Origin: Echinicola vietnamensis DSM 17526 | GTDB taxonomy: Bacteria; Bacteroidota; Bacteroidia; Cytophagales; Cyclobacteriaceae | Direction of reading: 5' to 3' | DNA length: 64,000 nucleotides | NCBI RefSeq assembly: GCF_000325705.1 | Contig: NC_019904.1 | Coordinates: forward strand, 4,404,001-4,468,000 | Part shown: positions 55,928 to 64,000 of the stretch, in pieces | Position numbering within the stretch: the first letter of the stretch is position 1 | Layout: the number at the start of each line of letters is the position of its first letter | Notes under the pieces: model-generated | What the model saw: only the letters and a program-made list of their open reading frames with translations | Databases searched by the model: none | Told to the model about the DNA's origin: nothing | Position numbers and translations under genes: made by a program

Positions 55928-56182
55928 TCAGTCAAGTGTGATCATACCTGATTCAAAATTTGTATAGTCAATGCACTTGATCATCTTGATTAGGGTATCT
56001 GCAAATTCTTGTTTGCATAAAAATATCCCAAAATTAAAGGTTTCATGCTGAATAGGATGAATCCTTCGTTCGTCAAATAAGCGGGACAAGTCTGTTTTAC
56101 ATTTTGCCCTAACCAACAAATGATCACCATTCGATGGACTATTTACTACAGACAAAAAACCGTTTGTCGAGGTTATTAGCAT
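55928..56182 (-). CDS. small conserved hypothetical protein
   Basis: This 84-residue protein has no signal and no membrane helix. The pattern LVRAKCKTDLSRLF, then a His-Glu-Thr turn and FGIFLCKQEFADTLIKMI recalls a family of ~80-residue cytoplasmic proteins seen singly in many bacteria. I cannot name it. It is AT-rich, in a gene-poor stretch, and without an operon partner. It is a credible gene but of unknown use. Confidence 0.5.
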   Translation of the reverse strand: MLITSTNGFLSVVNSPSNGDHLLVRAKCKTDLSRLFDERRIHPIQHETFNFGIFLCKQEFADTLIKMIKCIDYTNFESGMITLD

Positions 56183-56961
56183 ATTTGGCTTTTATTTAAT
56201 GAAACTTAAATTAAAACAACGTTTTAATAGTTAGTTAGCAAACACTAGTCCAATTATTAATAGACCTAGCATTTTAGACACCTACCGCAAAACATTCAAT
56301 AAACAAGGGCATTCCTCACTAAATTTTAAGAAAAACCCGCCATTTATTAAAAATCAGTTAATGAATTAAATGTAATCACAGAAATCTAAAAACGCAACAA
56401 AAAACATCTCCATAATCAACTTTTTATCAATTACTTAACACAAATTATCATGCCTAAATGGAGCACTTAAATTTTTTTGTGGAATAAAAAATACCCTTTT
56501 TGGGGTATTTTTCATCAAATTTATTTTGTTGTTCGTACACACTTTTACTCACTAAAACAATGGGTTTTTTCTCCTTTTTGACATTTATCCAAGTCAAACA
56601 GGAATCAGGAAAACCGAAATGCAGGATCAGGCCATATTTCCAGTAAGCCATGGATGGACCAGATAGGTGCACAAGCCTTGGCGAATCTATACGCATAGCA
56701 ATGATAAATTCCTTTCGATGCAGAATTAAGGCATCCACTTGGTGCCTTGGTGCCTTTGTAGCGCTATTAGTGACAGGTGGTTTTACAGATCAAGGCGGTG
56801 TTTACCGAAGTGCTGAGCTAGCCATTCAGCCTTTGATTTCAGAATGGGGTTCCAAAACAGCTTATCCCAAGGCTTGGAAAGGAGTCCTCTTCATAGCAAC
56901 GGGCATGGGCATCGTAAACATCAACCTCATTTTAAGCCACTGATAAAAGGGATGAACACAG
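56183..56961. other. AT-rich gene-poor stretch with an orphan hairpin
   Basis: About 780 bp without a gene I can support. It holds a terminator-like hairpin at 56486-56512. Two overlapping frames on opposite strands between 56450 and 56940 lack protein-like features. Confidence 0.5.
56486..56512. terminator. orphan bidirectional terminator-like hairpin
   Basis: ATACCC and GGGTAT arms are flanked by A-runs on the left and T-runs on the right. No supported gene ends here on either strand. Confidence 0.5.
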
Positions 56962-57711
56962 ATTAGCAATGCCTTAGGACCACATCTGTGAATATAAGCG
57001 TTCATCCGTGGGCAAGTAGCAACCAAAGATGGCAAGCGTAGGTATAATGGATCAAGCAATATTTCTGGGGGGATGATTTTCGACATGGTCTTATAAAAGA
57101 AAATTTCACACCGCTAATACGATGCTTTTCTCCATCCGCTCGAATGGGTTTTAGCGGGAAGTGGTGGAGAATAGGGCGGGCAATGCGGCTAAAACGGAAA
57201 ACGTTGAATGGGCTAATTTACCATGGGCTTCACCCATGGCTATGAATGTGCCGCCCCTTTGGGGCTAACTTTCGAGATTACATCATACACCATACCACGG
57301 ATTTGCAACGCCTTAAGCATCCTATCTGTGTTTATCAGCGTTCATCCGTGGCCAAATAGTAACCAAAGATGGCAAGCGTAGGTATAATGGATCAAGCAAT
57401 ATTTCTGGGGGGATGATTTTCGACATGGTCTTATAAAAGAAAATTTCATGCCGTTAAAACGGTGGTTTTCCTCCATCCGCTCGAATGGGTTTTAGCGGGA
57501 AGTGGTGGAGAATAGGGCGGTCAATGTGGCTAAAACGGAAAACGTTGGTTGGGCTAATTTACCATGGGCTTCACCCATGGCTATGAATGTGCCGCCCCTT
57601 TGGGGCTAACTTTCGAGGTTACATCATACACCATACCACGGATTTGCAACGCCTTAAGCATCCTATCTGTGTTTATCAGCGTTCATCCGTGGCCAAGTAG
57701 CAACCAAAGGA
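56962..57711. repeat. 340-bp noncoding tandem repeat, two full copies and a partial third
   Basis: Copy 1 spans 56962-57300, copy 2 57301-57641, and a partial copy 57642-57711 (its first 70 bp). The first two match closely, roughly 95 per cent by eye, with most differences in a short stretch near the centre. Each holds a hairpin CCATGGG/CCCATGG, a second with GCCGCCCC/GGGGC, and the core GGGTTTTAGCGGGA. No frame is conserved as protein between copies. A related core is at 27883-27990. It is probably a dispersed noncoding element that duplicated in place. Confidence 0.85.
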
Positions 57712-57813
57712 GGCGAAGATCATATTTACCCATCGAAATAGGATAGCACCATCTTTTATGCTTGATCCTTATTTGTAACGGCATCGCTTAGATAAAAAGT
57801 AAAAAGGTCCAGA

Positions 57814-57842
57814 AAAAATCCCTGAACCTTTTTTTTCACCAA
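57814..57842 (-). terminator. terminator of the 141-residue hypothetical gene
   Basis: On the minus strand, GGTTCAG and CTGGACC (one G-T pair) surround a 9-nt loop and are followed by a T-run. It lies about 20 bp past the stop, and supports the gene as real. Confidence 0.7.
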
Positions 57843-57860
57843 GTTTGACATATTAAAAAA

Positions 57861-58286
57861 TCAACGAAAAGAATCTTTGAGTGCCCTCAATATTTTTAAA
57901 ATGGTTTTATCCTTTATCTTTTTTTCCAAATATCCATGATCCATATGATCAATGTTTACCATATTTATCAGGATATTCCATAACGTCATTTCTCCTAGTT
58001 GATCACAAGTGGCCACATTTTTCTCGATCATTTCCCTTCCCCACGCTTCCTTTACTGCCAATCGTTTTTCTTTCAACATCCTTTTGATCTCACATGCCAT
58101 GTCATAGAAATCATAATAATGATAGGCCGCGGCAGGCGTCAGCTCTTTGCCGATAATCGTTTCTACCCTGTTAAATTCCCTTTCCATTAAGGGAATATAA
58201 TCCAACACAGCTGTTGGCTTTCGGCAGACATCTAGTCCGGCTATCAATTCGCCACCGGAAAAATCTTGATTCAGCTTCATAACCAT
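57861..58286 (-). CDS. hypothetical protein, 141 residues
   Basis: I do not recognise this protein. It is soluble, helical and charged, starting MVMKLNQDFSGGEL. A Tyr/His-rich run (AAAYHYYDFYDMACEIKRML) sits in the middle. The C-terminal half is basic (KEAWGREMIEKN, HGYLEKKIKDK). There is no signal peptide or membrane helix. A terminator follows it and a divergent aldo/keto reductase lies 366 bp away. A helical regulatory or DNA-associated role is possible, but nothing in the sequence proves it. Confidence 0.6.
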   Translation of the reverse strand: MVMKLNQDFSGGELIAGLDVCRKPTAVLDYIPLMEREFNRVETIIGKELTPAAAYHYYDFYDMACEIKRMLKEKRLAVKEAWGREMIEKNVATCDQLGEMTLWNILINMVNIDHMDHGYLEKKIKDKTILKILRALKDSFR

Positions 58287-58652
58287 ACCTTATCATAGTG
58301 AAATGAAACAAAAACAACCTAGGTCAAGAGTATTTAAAAACTATCCTTACTCTGCTCCTTTATGTTGATACTAAGATGATTATTATTTTTTTAACAAACA
58401 ACAAATTACCGTTTTTTATATAAAAAAATGCTTTTTAAATAATGTTTTAGATATTTCATATAATTTCTTATATAAATACAAAGTTTCCCATGTCCCTATG
58501 TTTTGTAGCCAATTTTAAAACTAACATACATAACATATAGCTTGGTTAGTGAATAAAAAAAATCTTTCCCGGGCACTTTCTTTCCACATAAAACTGAAAG
58601 AAACTTTCGCATTTAGTATATTCATCGCTGAAAAAAACAGCTAAAAAAACCT
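58287..58652. other. AT-rich divergent promoter region
   Basis: The 366 bp between two divergent genes are very A+T-rich, without gene, repeat or clear dyad. Confidence 0.5.
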
Positions 58653-59642
58653 ATGGATTATCAACCTTCCAAAAACCGATATGATCACATGACCTATCGC
58701 AGATGCGGTAAAAGCGGCCTAAAGCTGCCCGCCCTGTCGCTTGGTCTTTGGCATAACTTTGGCCATGTAGATGTACTTGAAAATTCCAGAAAAATACTCC
58801 AAGCCGCATTCGATGCTGGCATCACCCATTTTGACTTGGCCAATAACTACGGGCCGCCTCCCGGAAGTGCTGAGGAGAATTTTGGCAAAATCCTCCAAAG
58901 TGACTTTCAGGGCTACCGGGACCAACTGGTAATTTCCACCAAGGCAGGATATTATATGTGGGAAGGCCCTTATGGAGAATGGGGCTCCAAAAAGTATTTG
59001 GTTTCCAGTCTTGACCAAAGTTTACAGCGGATGAAGCTGGACTACGTGGATATATTCTATCACCACCGCCCTGATCCCGACACGCCATTGGAAGAAACCA
59101 TGGCCGCCCTAGACCTGATCGTTCGCCAAGGAAAGGCACTTTATGTCGGAATCTCCAATTATCAAGCGGAAGATGCGGCCAAGGCCATTGGCATTTTAAA
59201 AGAACTGGGCACCCCTTGCCTGATCCACCAGCCAAAATATTCCATGTTTGAAAGATGGGTAGAAGGTGGACTGCTCGATGTCCTGGGAGATGAAGGCGTG
59301 GGTTGCATTCCCTTTTCCCCACTCGCACAAGGCTTGCTGACGGACAAATACCTCAAAGGCATTCCTGAGGATTCCCGCGCTGCCAAATCCCACGGTTTCC
59401 TCCAAAAGTCCGCCATCACGGAAGATACCCTTTCCAAAATCAACCAACTCAACGAACTTGCCCGAAGCCGTGGACAGAGCCTTGCCCAAATGGCACTTTC
59501 ATGGCTCCTAAAAGATGTCCGCATCACTTCCGTTTTGATCGGGGTCAGTAAAACCTCCCAACTGGAAGATTCCTTAAAATGCCTCGACAACTGCTCCTTT
59601 TCCGATGAGGAACTGGCGAATATCGAGCAGATATTGAAGTAA
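58653..59642 (+). CDS. aldo/keto reductase (YghZ/L-glyceraldehyde-3-phosphate reductase-like)
   Basis: This 329-residue TIM-barrel NADPH enzyme reduces aldehydes. The catalytic tetrad is visible: Asp61 (HFDLANNYG), Tyr66, Lys97 (ISTKAGYYM) and His138 (YHHRPDP). Signature LSLGLWHNFG and the C-terminal NADPH-binding ITSVLIGVSKTSQLEDS match the YghZ (AKR14) group, which in E. coli reduces L-glyceraldehyde 3-phosphate and methylglyoxal. It is monocistronic with a clear terminator. Confidence 0.9.
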   Translation: MDYQPSKNRYDHMTYRRCGKSGLKLPALSLGLWHNFGHVDVLENSRKILQAAFDAGITHFDLANNYGPPPGSAEENFGKILQSDFQGYRDQLVISTKAGYYMWEGPYGEWGSKKYLVSSLDQSLQRMKLDYVDIFYHHRPDPDTPLEETMAALDLIVRQGKALYVGISNYQAEDAAKAIGILKELGTPCLIHQPKYSMFERWVEGGLLDVLGDEGVGCIPFSPLAQGLLTDKYLKGIPEDSRAAKSHGFLQKSAITEDTLSKINQLNELARSRGQSLAQMALSWLLKDVRITSVLIGVSKTSQLEDSLKCLDNCSFSDEELANIEQILK

Positions 59643-59650
59643 TCCCTTCT

Positions 59651-59686
59651 GCTGTTCCTGAATAAAATCAGGAACAGCTCCTTTTT
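59651..59686 (+). terminator. rho-independent terminator of the aldo/keto reductase
   Basis: Arms GCTGTTCCTGA and TCAGGAACAGC surround a 6-nt loop, followed by a T-run. It lies 8 bp after the stop. Confidence 0.88.
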
Positions 59687-59716
59687 CCCTAGTTACCTGC
59701 CATATACATCACTTTT

Positions 59717-61474
59717 TTATGGCTCCATGGCCACCATTGCCCCAATCAAATAGGCCATGGGAGCATTCCAGTTGATGGTAATTTCATTGCTGGCATAACT
59801 GCAGACGTGGTCCACATAAGACTCATCAAAAACTCCCGAAGGATAGTTACATCCGTCTTGCTGTCCTGGGTTTGGCCCACCCACCAAAAGGCCTGGAATC
59901 GGCTCCTTGACACCATCTGCCTCAGATATCCTATGGTGAGGATGCATGGGGGATTGTGCACCAAATCCCGTGACGAAACAATATCCAGTGGCATTTCTTC
60001 CCAGCAAATAATCTAAATTAGCCTTGGCAGCCGATAAGTGAGCAGACTGTCCTTTCAGCTTATACAGTTGGATCAGTGCAACGCCCTGATTGGCGGCCAC
60101 CGCATTACTTCCCCAGACAAAATCCTTAGGATCCTTTCCCATGACCGAGTGGAAAGCAGTCCCCTCCATTTGCGTAAGCCATTCGTCACCGACGGCCTCC
60201 AACGTACCAGTCAATGCCGTTACCAAAGGTGCGAGGGAAGTCTTTTTATCTGCGTGTCGTAACAACGAATAATATCCCAACCAAGCCACATTGCTCCAGC
60301 TGGGGACCGTGAAAGAAATGGCCGAAGCATCAGGTAGTTTTTCCAAATACCGCTCCTCCCCCGTGTTCAAATAGAGCTCACAGGCAGCCCAGATCCATTC
60401 GTCCTGCAATTGACTGTCACCATAAGCCCCCGTGGTAATATCAGGATCATGTTGTTCATTCATCTTCTCCTGCTCGTACAGCTGGTGAGGGTTGGCCATT
60501 GCCCACGTCCACGCGGCCTCTGCCTGCGCCTGCCACTCTTTGCTACGCTTTTCCAGTACTGGAAAATCTTTCATGACACGGGCCGCCTGTGCCATTACGG
60601 CAGCGAAATCCAAGGCAGCGGCCGTTGATTTCTGGACGACATAGCGTTTGGCTGTGGCCTTTTCGGGCATGACCATTCCTGCAAACTTCGCCGTGGTCAA
60701 CTTATGGTAAACCCCACCATCTTCGGGATCTTGCATCTCTGCCATCCAGTCCAAATTCCAAAGGATTTCATCCAAAAGGTCTGGCAAGGCGTTGGAGCTT
60801 TCGGGAATGTCCCAGCTACTTTTTGAAAAATAATCGGGAAAATCTTCATAAAGCGACAACATTGTCCCCATCGATATGCCGCTGTTGACGATGTACTTGT
60901 TATAGTCGCCTGCATCATACCAGCCTTTTGGAGCAGCAATCACCGTTTCTGCTGGCCTGGTGGGGCTCGCTGCTGAAGCATGCACATATACCTGATCATC
61001 GGGGTGACCTGCTGCTCGCGCCCACTTCCCTGCAACTGCCGAATCCAACGCTGTGGATGCACGCTGGAAATAAAAACCTTTTAAAACAGCGGAAAGAAGC
61101 CCATCATAAGGAGACTCACTGATCATGATGGGATGAGAACTTCCTACGCCATCGATTTGGATGTGGTACATTCCAGGTGCCGTAACACTGCTGAAATCAG
61201 CTTTCCAAGTTTCTCTTTCCGGAACGGTAGATGAAGTGACTTTCACGAGATTCCCTTCGAAGACCGGGTTGCCTGTTTCCTTGGATACCACATGAAAAGC
61301 ATCACTTTCCGCTTTTTTCATCACAATGGCCACTTTTTCACTGGCAGGATAATGGCCAATTTGGTTTAAGCGAATCACTGGCGTCGGCTCGTCAGATGGT
61401 CCGTTATTTTTACATGCTACCAACAAAAGTGTCATCACGAAACACCATTGAAATACGTTTTGTGGGGTTATCAT
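59717..61474 (-). CDS. glycoside hydrolase family 9 lipoprotein (cellulase-like)
   Basis: This 585-residue enzyme has a lipoprotein signal (LLLVAC, Cys21). An N-terminal Ig-like CelD_N domain (about 30-115, RLNQIGHYPASEKVAIV) comes next, then an (alpha/alpha)6 catalytic barrel. The GH9 catalytic Asp pair is at DAGDY (Asp187, Asp190), and the acid Glu564 lies in SNEITINWNAP near the C-terminus. The substrate-binding His is in PHHRISEADG. GH9 enzymes cleave beta-1,4-glucans or exo-type glucosamine chains. A short GH9 without a carbohydrate-binding domain and on a lipid anchor suggests action on soluble oligosaccharides. It starts 12 bp after an ASPIC/UnbV gene. Confidence 0.9.
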   Translation of the reverse strand: MITPQNVFQWCFVMTLLLVACKNNGPSDEPTPVIRLNQIGHYPASEKVAIVMKKAESDAFHVVSKETGNPVFEGNLVKVTSSTVPERETWKADFSSVTAPGMYHIQIDGVGSSHPIMISESPYDGLLSAVLKGFYFQRASTALDSAVAGKWARAAGHPDDQVYVHASAASPTRPAETVIAAPKGWYDAGDYNKYIVNSGISMGTMLSLYEDFPDYFSKSSWDIPESSNALPDLLDEILWNLDWMAEMQDPEDGGVYHKLTTAKFAGMVMPEKATAKRYVVQKSTAAALDFAAVMAQAARVMKDFPVLEKRSKEWQAQAEAAWTWAMANPHQLYEQEKMNEQHDPDITTGAYGDSQLQDEWIWAACELYLNTGEERYLEKLPDASAISFTVPSWSNVAWLGYYSLLRHADKKTSLAPLVTALTGTLEAVGDEWLTQMEGTAFHSVMGKDPKDFVWGSNAVAANQGVALIQLYKLKGQSAHLSAAKANLDYLLGRNATGYCFVTGFGAQSPMHPHHRISEADGVKEPIPGLLVGGPNPGQQDGCNYPSGVFDESYVDHVCSYASNEITINWNAPMAYLIGAMVAMEP

Positions 61475-61486
61475 AGGTTATATGGG

Positions 61487-64000
61487 TTAATGTTCTTTTC
61501 TTCGAAATCTCAGCAATGGCTGGTCATGCACCCCTACCCACAACTCATTCTCCAGCTGCAAGGCGCTACGGACATCTCCTTGAATCTGAAATCCACTGGT
61601 GTTTTGGTCGACATATTGAAAATGGCCCGTCTTGTCCATTTCCAAGAGCACACCATGATTGGCATCGGTGTCACCCAGTTTTATGCGGGTTTGGTGAATA
61701 TTTCCTCCTAGCCAAAGCTGTTTTCCTTCCGCCACTGAAAGCGCTACTACACTATAAACAGGTGAAAACTGGGCTTGAATCGGTAATTCCAATAATTTAA
61801 ACCGCCCGGTTTCCGTCTGGGTAAATAAGGTGGTTTCCAATGTCGTCGCCTGATAGTTTTGCGCACCTTCCAATTCTTCCGATGAAAAGATATCGGTAAT
61901 TTTGGCTTCTGCATAACTGGCATAATCATCGAATGCTGTTCGCTTATTACTGATTTGCTCAAACAGCTCATCCCTGGTAACGTAGGGATAGGATTCTCCT
62001 TGGATAAAAAAGGACAAGATCGGATCCACTGCCCCATTACCATCGAAATCCTTAAAAAGCAATGCTGCAGGCTCCTTCCTGCTCGCTTTGATCTGGGAAT
62101 TCAGTCCTAAGTTTCCGGCCAACAGTTCGAGGCTGCCATCACCATCCAAGTCCTCTAACAACAACGTATTCCATAGGCCAACATAATCCTGATCAAAATA
62201 ATCGTCTGTCACTTTTTTCACGGTTCCATCCACCACATCAAACACTTCAATTCCCATCCAACGGCCCACTACCACCAATTCCCCAGTCCCATCATGGTCC
62301 AAGTCAGCGACCTTGGCATCGGTCACCAAATGCAGTGACGAAAAAGCATCCTTCAGCCCATCTGGTGCCAATCTAAACTTCCCTGTCCCATCGTTTTGGA
62401 GCAACTTGGAAGGATACGACTCTGGAAATCTCCCCGGAACTACCGTTCCACCGATAAAAATGTCGGGAAATCCATCTTGATTATAATCCCACTCCACTAC
62501 TGTACCGGTATTCTCTTTGATCTGTGGCAAAGCATCGGGGACAAAAGTAAAATGCCCCTTTCCGTTATTCATATAAAGTCGGTCGGTCAATAAGGCGGCA
62601 TCCGGCACCAAATCATGGTAACCGCCACTGGCTACATACAGATCCAGGTCGCCATCACCATCCACATCCATCATCACCGCTGCCACATCCACTGCATCTT
62701 TTCCCTTCTCAAAGTCCGCTTGGGGCACGCTTTCGAATTCATCTGTTCCCGTAGAAAGGAACACACTGGCAGCCTGTCCTTTTCCACCACCAAAAAACAC
62801 GTCCGGCCGTCCATCCTGATTGACATCTCCCTTGGCCATTGGTGGCCCTAAAGTACTCTGTGGATTGATCAGCAGCGGCTGTCTTTTAAAATCATTGAAC
62901 TGCTTATCATCATGAACGACCATAGCGGAGCCTTCCACGGGTTCCCAAAGGGGCATTCGCCTTTGGGTGGTGGTGTTGACGGCTTTGGCATCCTCCTGGG
63001 CAAAAGTCAGTCGCTGGTTGGATGCTACCGCTGTTAACGTTTGTTCCGTCCCATCCCGCCAGACCACTTTCACCGAATCGATCTTCTCCCCGGCCAATCC
63101 AAAATTCAACACTGGACTTACACTGGATTGGTATCCGCGGAATGGCATCTGTTCAAGCAGCTGCTGCTGAGCGCCTTGGTATACCCAAACCTTGGCACCA
63201 ATACCATGCGTGTTGGCTCCTTTTCCGGCAAGGGCCACCTGCAGCCAATGATGTGCCGAACGGGTATTTCGCTTATTTTCATAGATAAAAGCCTCTAAGT
63301 TGACGTTGTTGATGACCAAGTCCAGGTCGCCGTCATTGTCGAGGTCACCATAGGCTGCCCCATTGCTGTTGGAAAAGTGGTCGATCCCCCAAGACGCTCC
63401 CTGATCTGTAAACTGCAGGTTCCCTTTATTTTGGAACACATAATTTTTTACTTTTGATGAGGGCATTTCCTTGATCAACGCCAAAACACTCTCCTTGGAC
63501 ATTGCCCCCACATTAAAAATAGAACTGCGGTATTTGATAAAGTCCAAATTGGTAAAATCCCGCAAAAAACCGTTTGCCACGAAGAGGTCTTTCCATCCAT
63601 CCTGGTCAAAATCTGCCCACAAAGGAGCCCAGCTCCAGTCGGTATTGGAAATGCCCGCCAGCTGCCCGATCTCACTGAACGTCCCGTCGCCATTGTTCAG
63701 TTGCAGCATATTGCGCATATATTGATGGTGAAGGCCTACTTCATGAAAGAGGTTAAAATGCTCATAATTATCCTGGGAAGACAATAGTTTTTGCCGTTTG
63801 TTTTGCTCCGGAAGCATGTCCAAGCTGACAAAGTCCATCCATCCGTCATTATTCACATCGGCGGCATCACTGCCCATGCTGTACAAACTGGTATGGCCCA
63901 TCCGTTGGTTTAACTCATCCGTATAAGTATGGTTATCCTGCTGGATATACAGGTAATCGGCTGCCGAATAATCATTGCCTAGAAAAACATCCGGTCGCTG
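61487..64000 (-). CDS. FG-GAP/VCBS-repeat protein with ASPIC/UnbV domain (5' end outside window)
   Basis: The frame stays open from 61487 to the window edge, so the start lies beyond 64000 and the visible 837 codons are its C-terminal part. Repeats of D-x-N/D-x-D-G-x-x-D are frequent, for example DVNNDGWMDFVSLDML, DFDQDGWKDLFV, DLDNDGDLDLVI and DVNQDGRPDVFFGG. They bind Ca2+ in FG-GAP/integrin-like propellers. SVSPVLNFGLAGEKIDSVKVVW, here split as SVSPVLNFGLAG and EKIDSVKVVW, marks the UnbV_ASPIC domain. Such large surface proteins often accompany SusC/SusD genes and glycosidases. It is immediately followed by GH9, so both probably belong to a carbohydrate-related unit extending right of the window. 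Confidence 0.85.
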   Translation of the reverse strand, partial: QRPDVFLGNDYSAADYLYIQQDNHTYTDELNQRMGHTSLYSMGSDAADVNNDGWMDFVSLDMLPEQNKRQKLLSSQDNYEHFNLFHEVGLHHQYMRNMLQLNNGDGTFSEIGQLAGISNTDWSWAPLWADFDQDGWKDLFVANGFLRDFTNLDFIKYRSSIFNVGAMSKESVLALIKEMPSSKVKNYVFQNKGNLQFTDQGASWGIDHFSNSNGAAYGDLDNDGDLDLVINNVNLEAFIYENKRNTRSAHHWLQVALAGKGANTHGIGAKVWVYQGAQQQLLEQMPFRGYQSSVSPVLNFGLAGEKIDSVKVVWRDGTEQTLTAVASNQRLTFAQEDAKAVNTTTQRRMPLWEPVEGSAMVVHDDKQFNDFKRQPLLINPQSTLGPPMAKGDVNQDGRPDVFFGGGKGQAASVFLSTGTDEFESVPQADFEKGKDAVDVAAVMMDVDGDGDLDLYVASGGYHDLVPDAALLTDRLYMNNGKGHFTFVPDALPQIKENTGTVVEWDYNQDGFPDIFIGGTVVPGRFPESYPSKLLQNDGTGKFRLAPDGLKDAFSSLHLVTDAKVADLDHDGTGELVVVGRWMGIEVFDVVDGTVKKVTDDYFDQDYVGLWNTLLLEDLDGDGSLELLAGNLGLNSQIKASRKEPAALLFKDFDGNGAVDPILSFFIQGESYPYVTRDELFEQISNKRTAFDDYASYAEAKITDIFSSEELEGAQNYQATTLETTLFTQTETGRFKLLELPIQAQFSPVYSVVALSVAEGKQLWLGGNIHQTRIKLGDTDANHGVLLEMDKTGHFQYVDQNTSGFQIQGDVRSALQLENELWVGVHDQPLLRFRRKEH

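Noticed and set aside
56454..56943. Overlapping frames on both strands (94 and 97 codons)
   Set aside because: They overlap each other, the minus-strand one passes through a terminator-like hairpin, and neither resembles a known family.
56962..57711. Possible CRISPR array
   Set aside because: The unit is ~340 bp with no short direct repeats and spacers, and no cas gene is present.
57564..57746. 60-codon frame in the tandem repeat
   Set aside because: It is not conserved in the first repeat copy, so it is a chance frame in noncoding repeat.

Overview
The window reads as chromosomal DNA of a Bacteroidota bacterium of the order Cytophagales, probably family Cyclobacteriaceae (an Echinicola/Cyclobacterium/Algoriphagus-like organism). 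The evidence is a SusC/SusD pair, a TonB receptor with a DUF4249 lipoprotein, a Bat-type VWA/TPR operon, a glycine-lipid-type acyltransferase pair, a K+-type membrane pyrophosphatase, an ASPIC/UnbV protein beside a GH9 lipoprotein, and almost no Shine-Dalgarno sequences. The genus is inferred by gene content only. I saw no rRNA, tRNA, CRISPR array, transposase or phage genes.

Layout. 1-5 kb: two acyltransferases (one cut by the window edge), then a DUF4249 lipoprotein and its TonB receptor, all on the minus strand. 5.2-13.5 kb: plus-strand genes for a reduced Bat operon, a thiolase, a MORN/YwqK repeat protein, purC, a STAS protein, RNase Z and a queuosine-precursor transporter, the last three tightly packed. 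13.5-16.05 kb: an AT-rich, accessory-looking block with a small membrane protein, a CPBP protease, a gene remnant and a small beta-barrel protein. Two 54-bp double-hairpin repeats, 51/54 identical, bracket most of it. 16-26.5 kb: housekeeping genes (SBF-type transporter, TrmH-like methyltransferase, Omp85 protein, hemF, PAP2, riboflavin synthase, pcm, thioesterase). They are followed by three poorly characterised genes, including a possible divergent kinase and a possible DNA polymerase III psi-like protein.

26.8-34.1 kb: dps, a palindrome-rich intergenic region, ppc, a lactonase, a cold-shock protein and a GH43 enzyme. 34-48.6 kb: a PBP4-type peptidase, a SusC/SusD pair, a membrane pyrophosphatase, a quinone oxidoreductase, an amidohydrolase, menC, queA and a lone LytTR regulator. 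48.9-55.3 kb: a tetR-tolC-adaptor-RND efflux cluster with a terminator at its end and a candidate operator at its start. 55.3-58.3 kb: gene-poor, holding a 340-bp noncoding tandem repeat and two small uncharacterised genes. 58.6-64 kb: an aldo/keto reductase, a GH9 lipoprotein and a partial FG-GAP/ASPIC-UnbV protein.

Connections. Nutrient capture is represented by two TonB systems and scattered glycan-active proteins (GH43, GH9, ASPIC/UnbV), but there is no complete polysaccharide utilisation locus. tRNA queuosine modification appears twice (precursor transporter and QueA). The least explained parts are the AT-rich block, the kinase-like protein at 25.5 kb, the psi-like protein at 24.6 kb, and the tandem repeat at 57 kb with a diverged relative at 27.9 kb.
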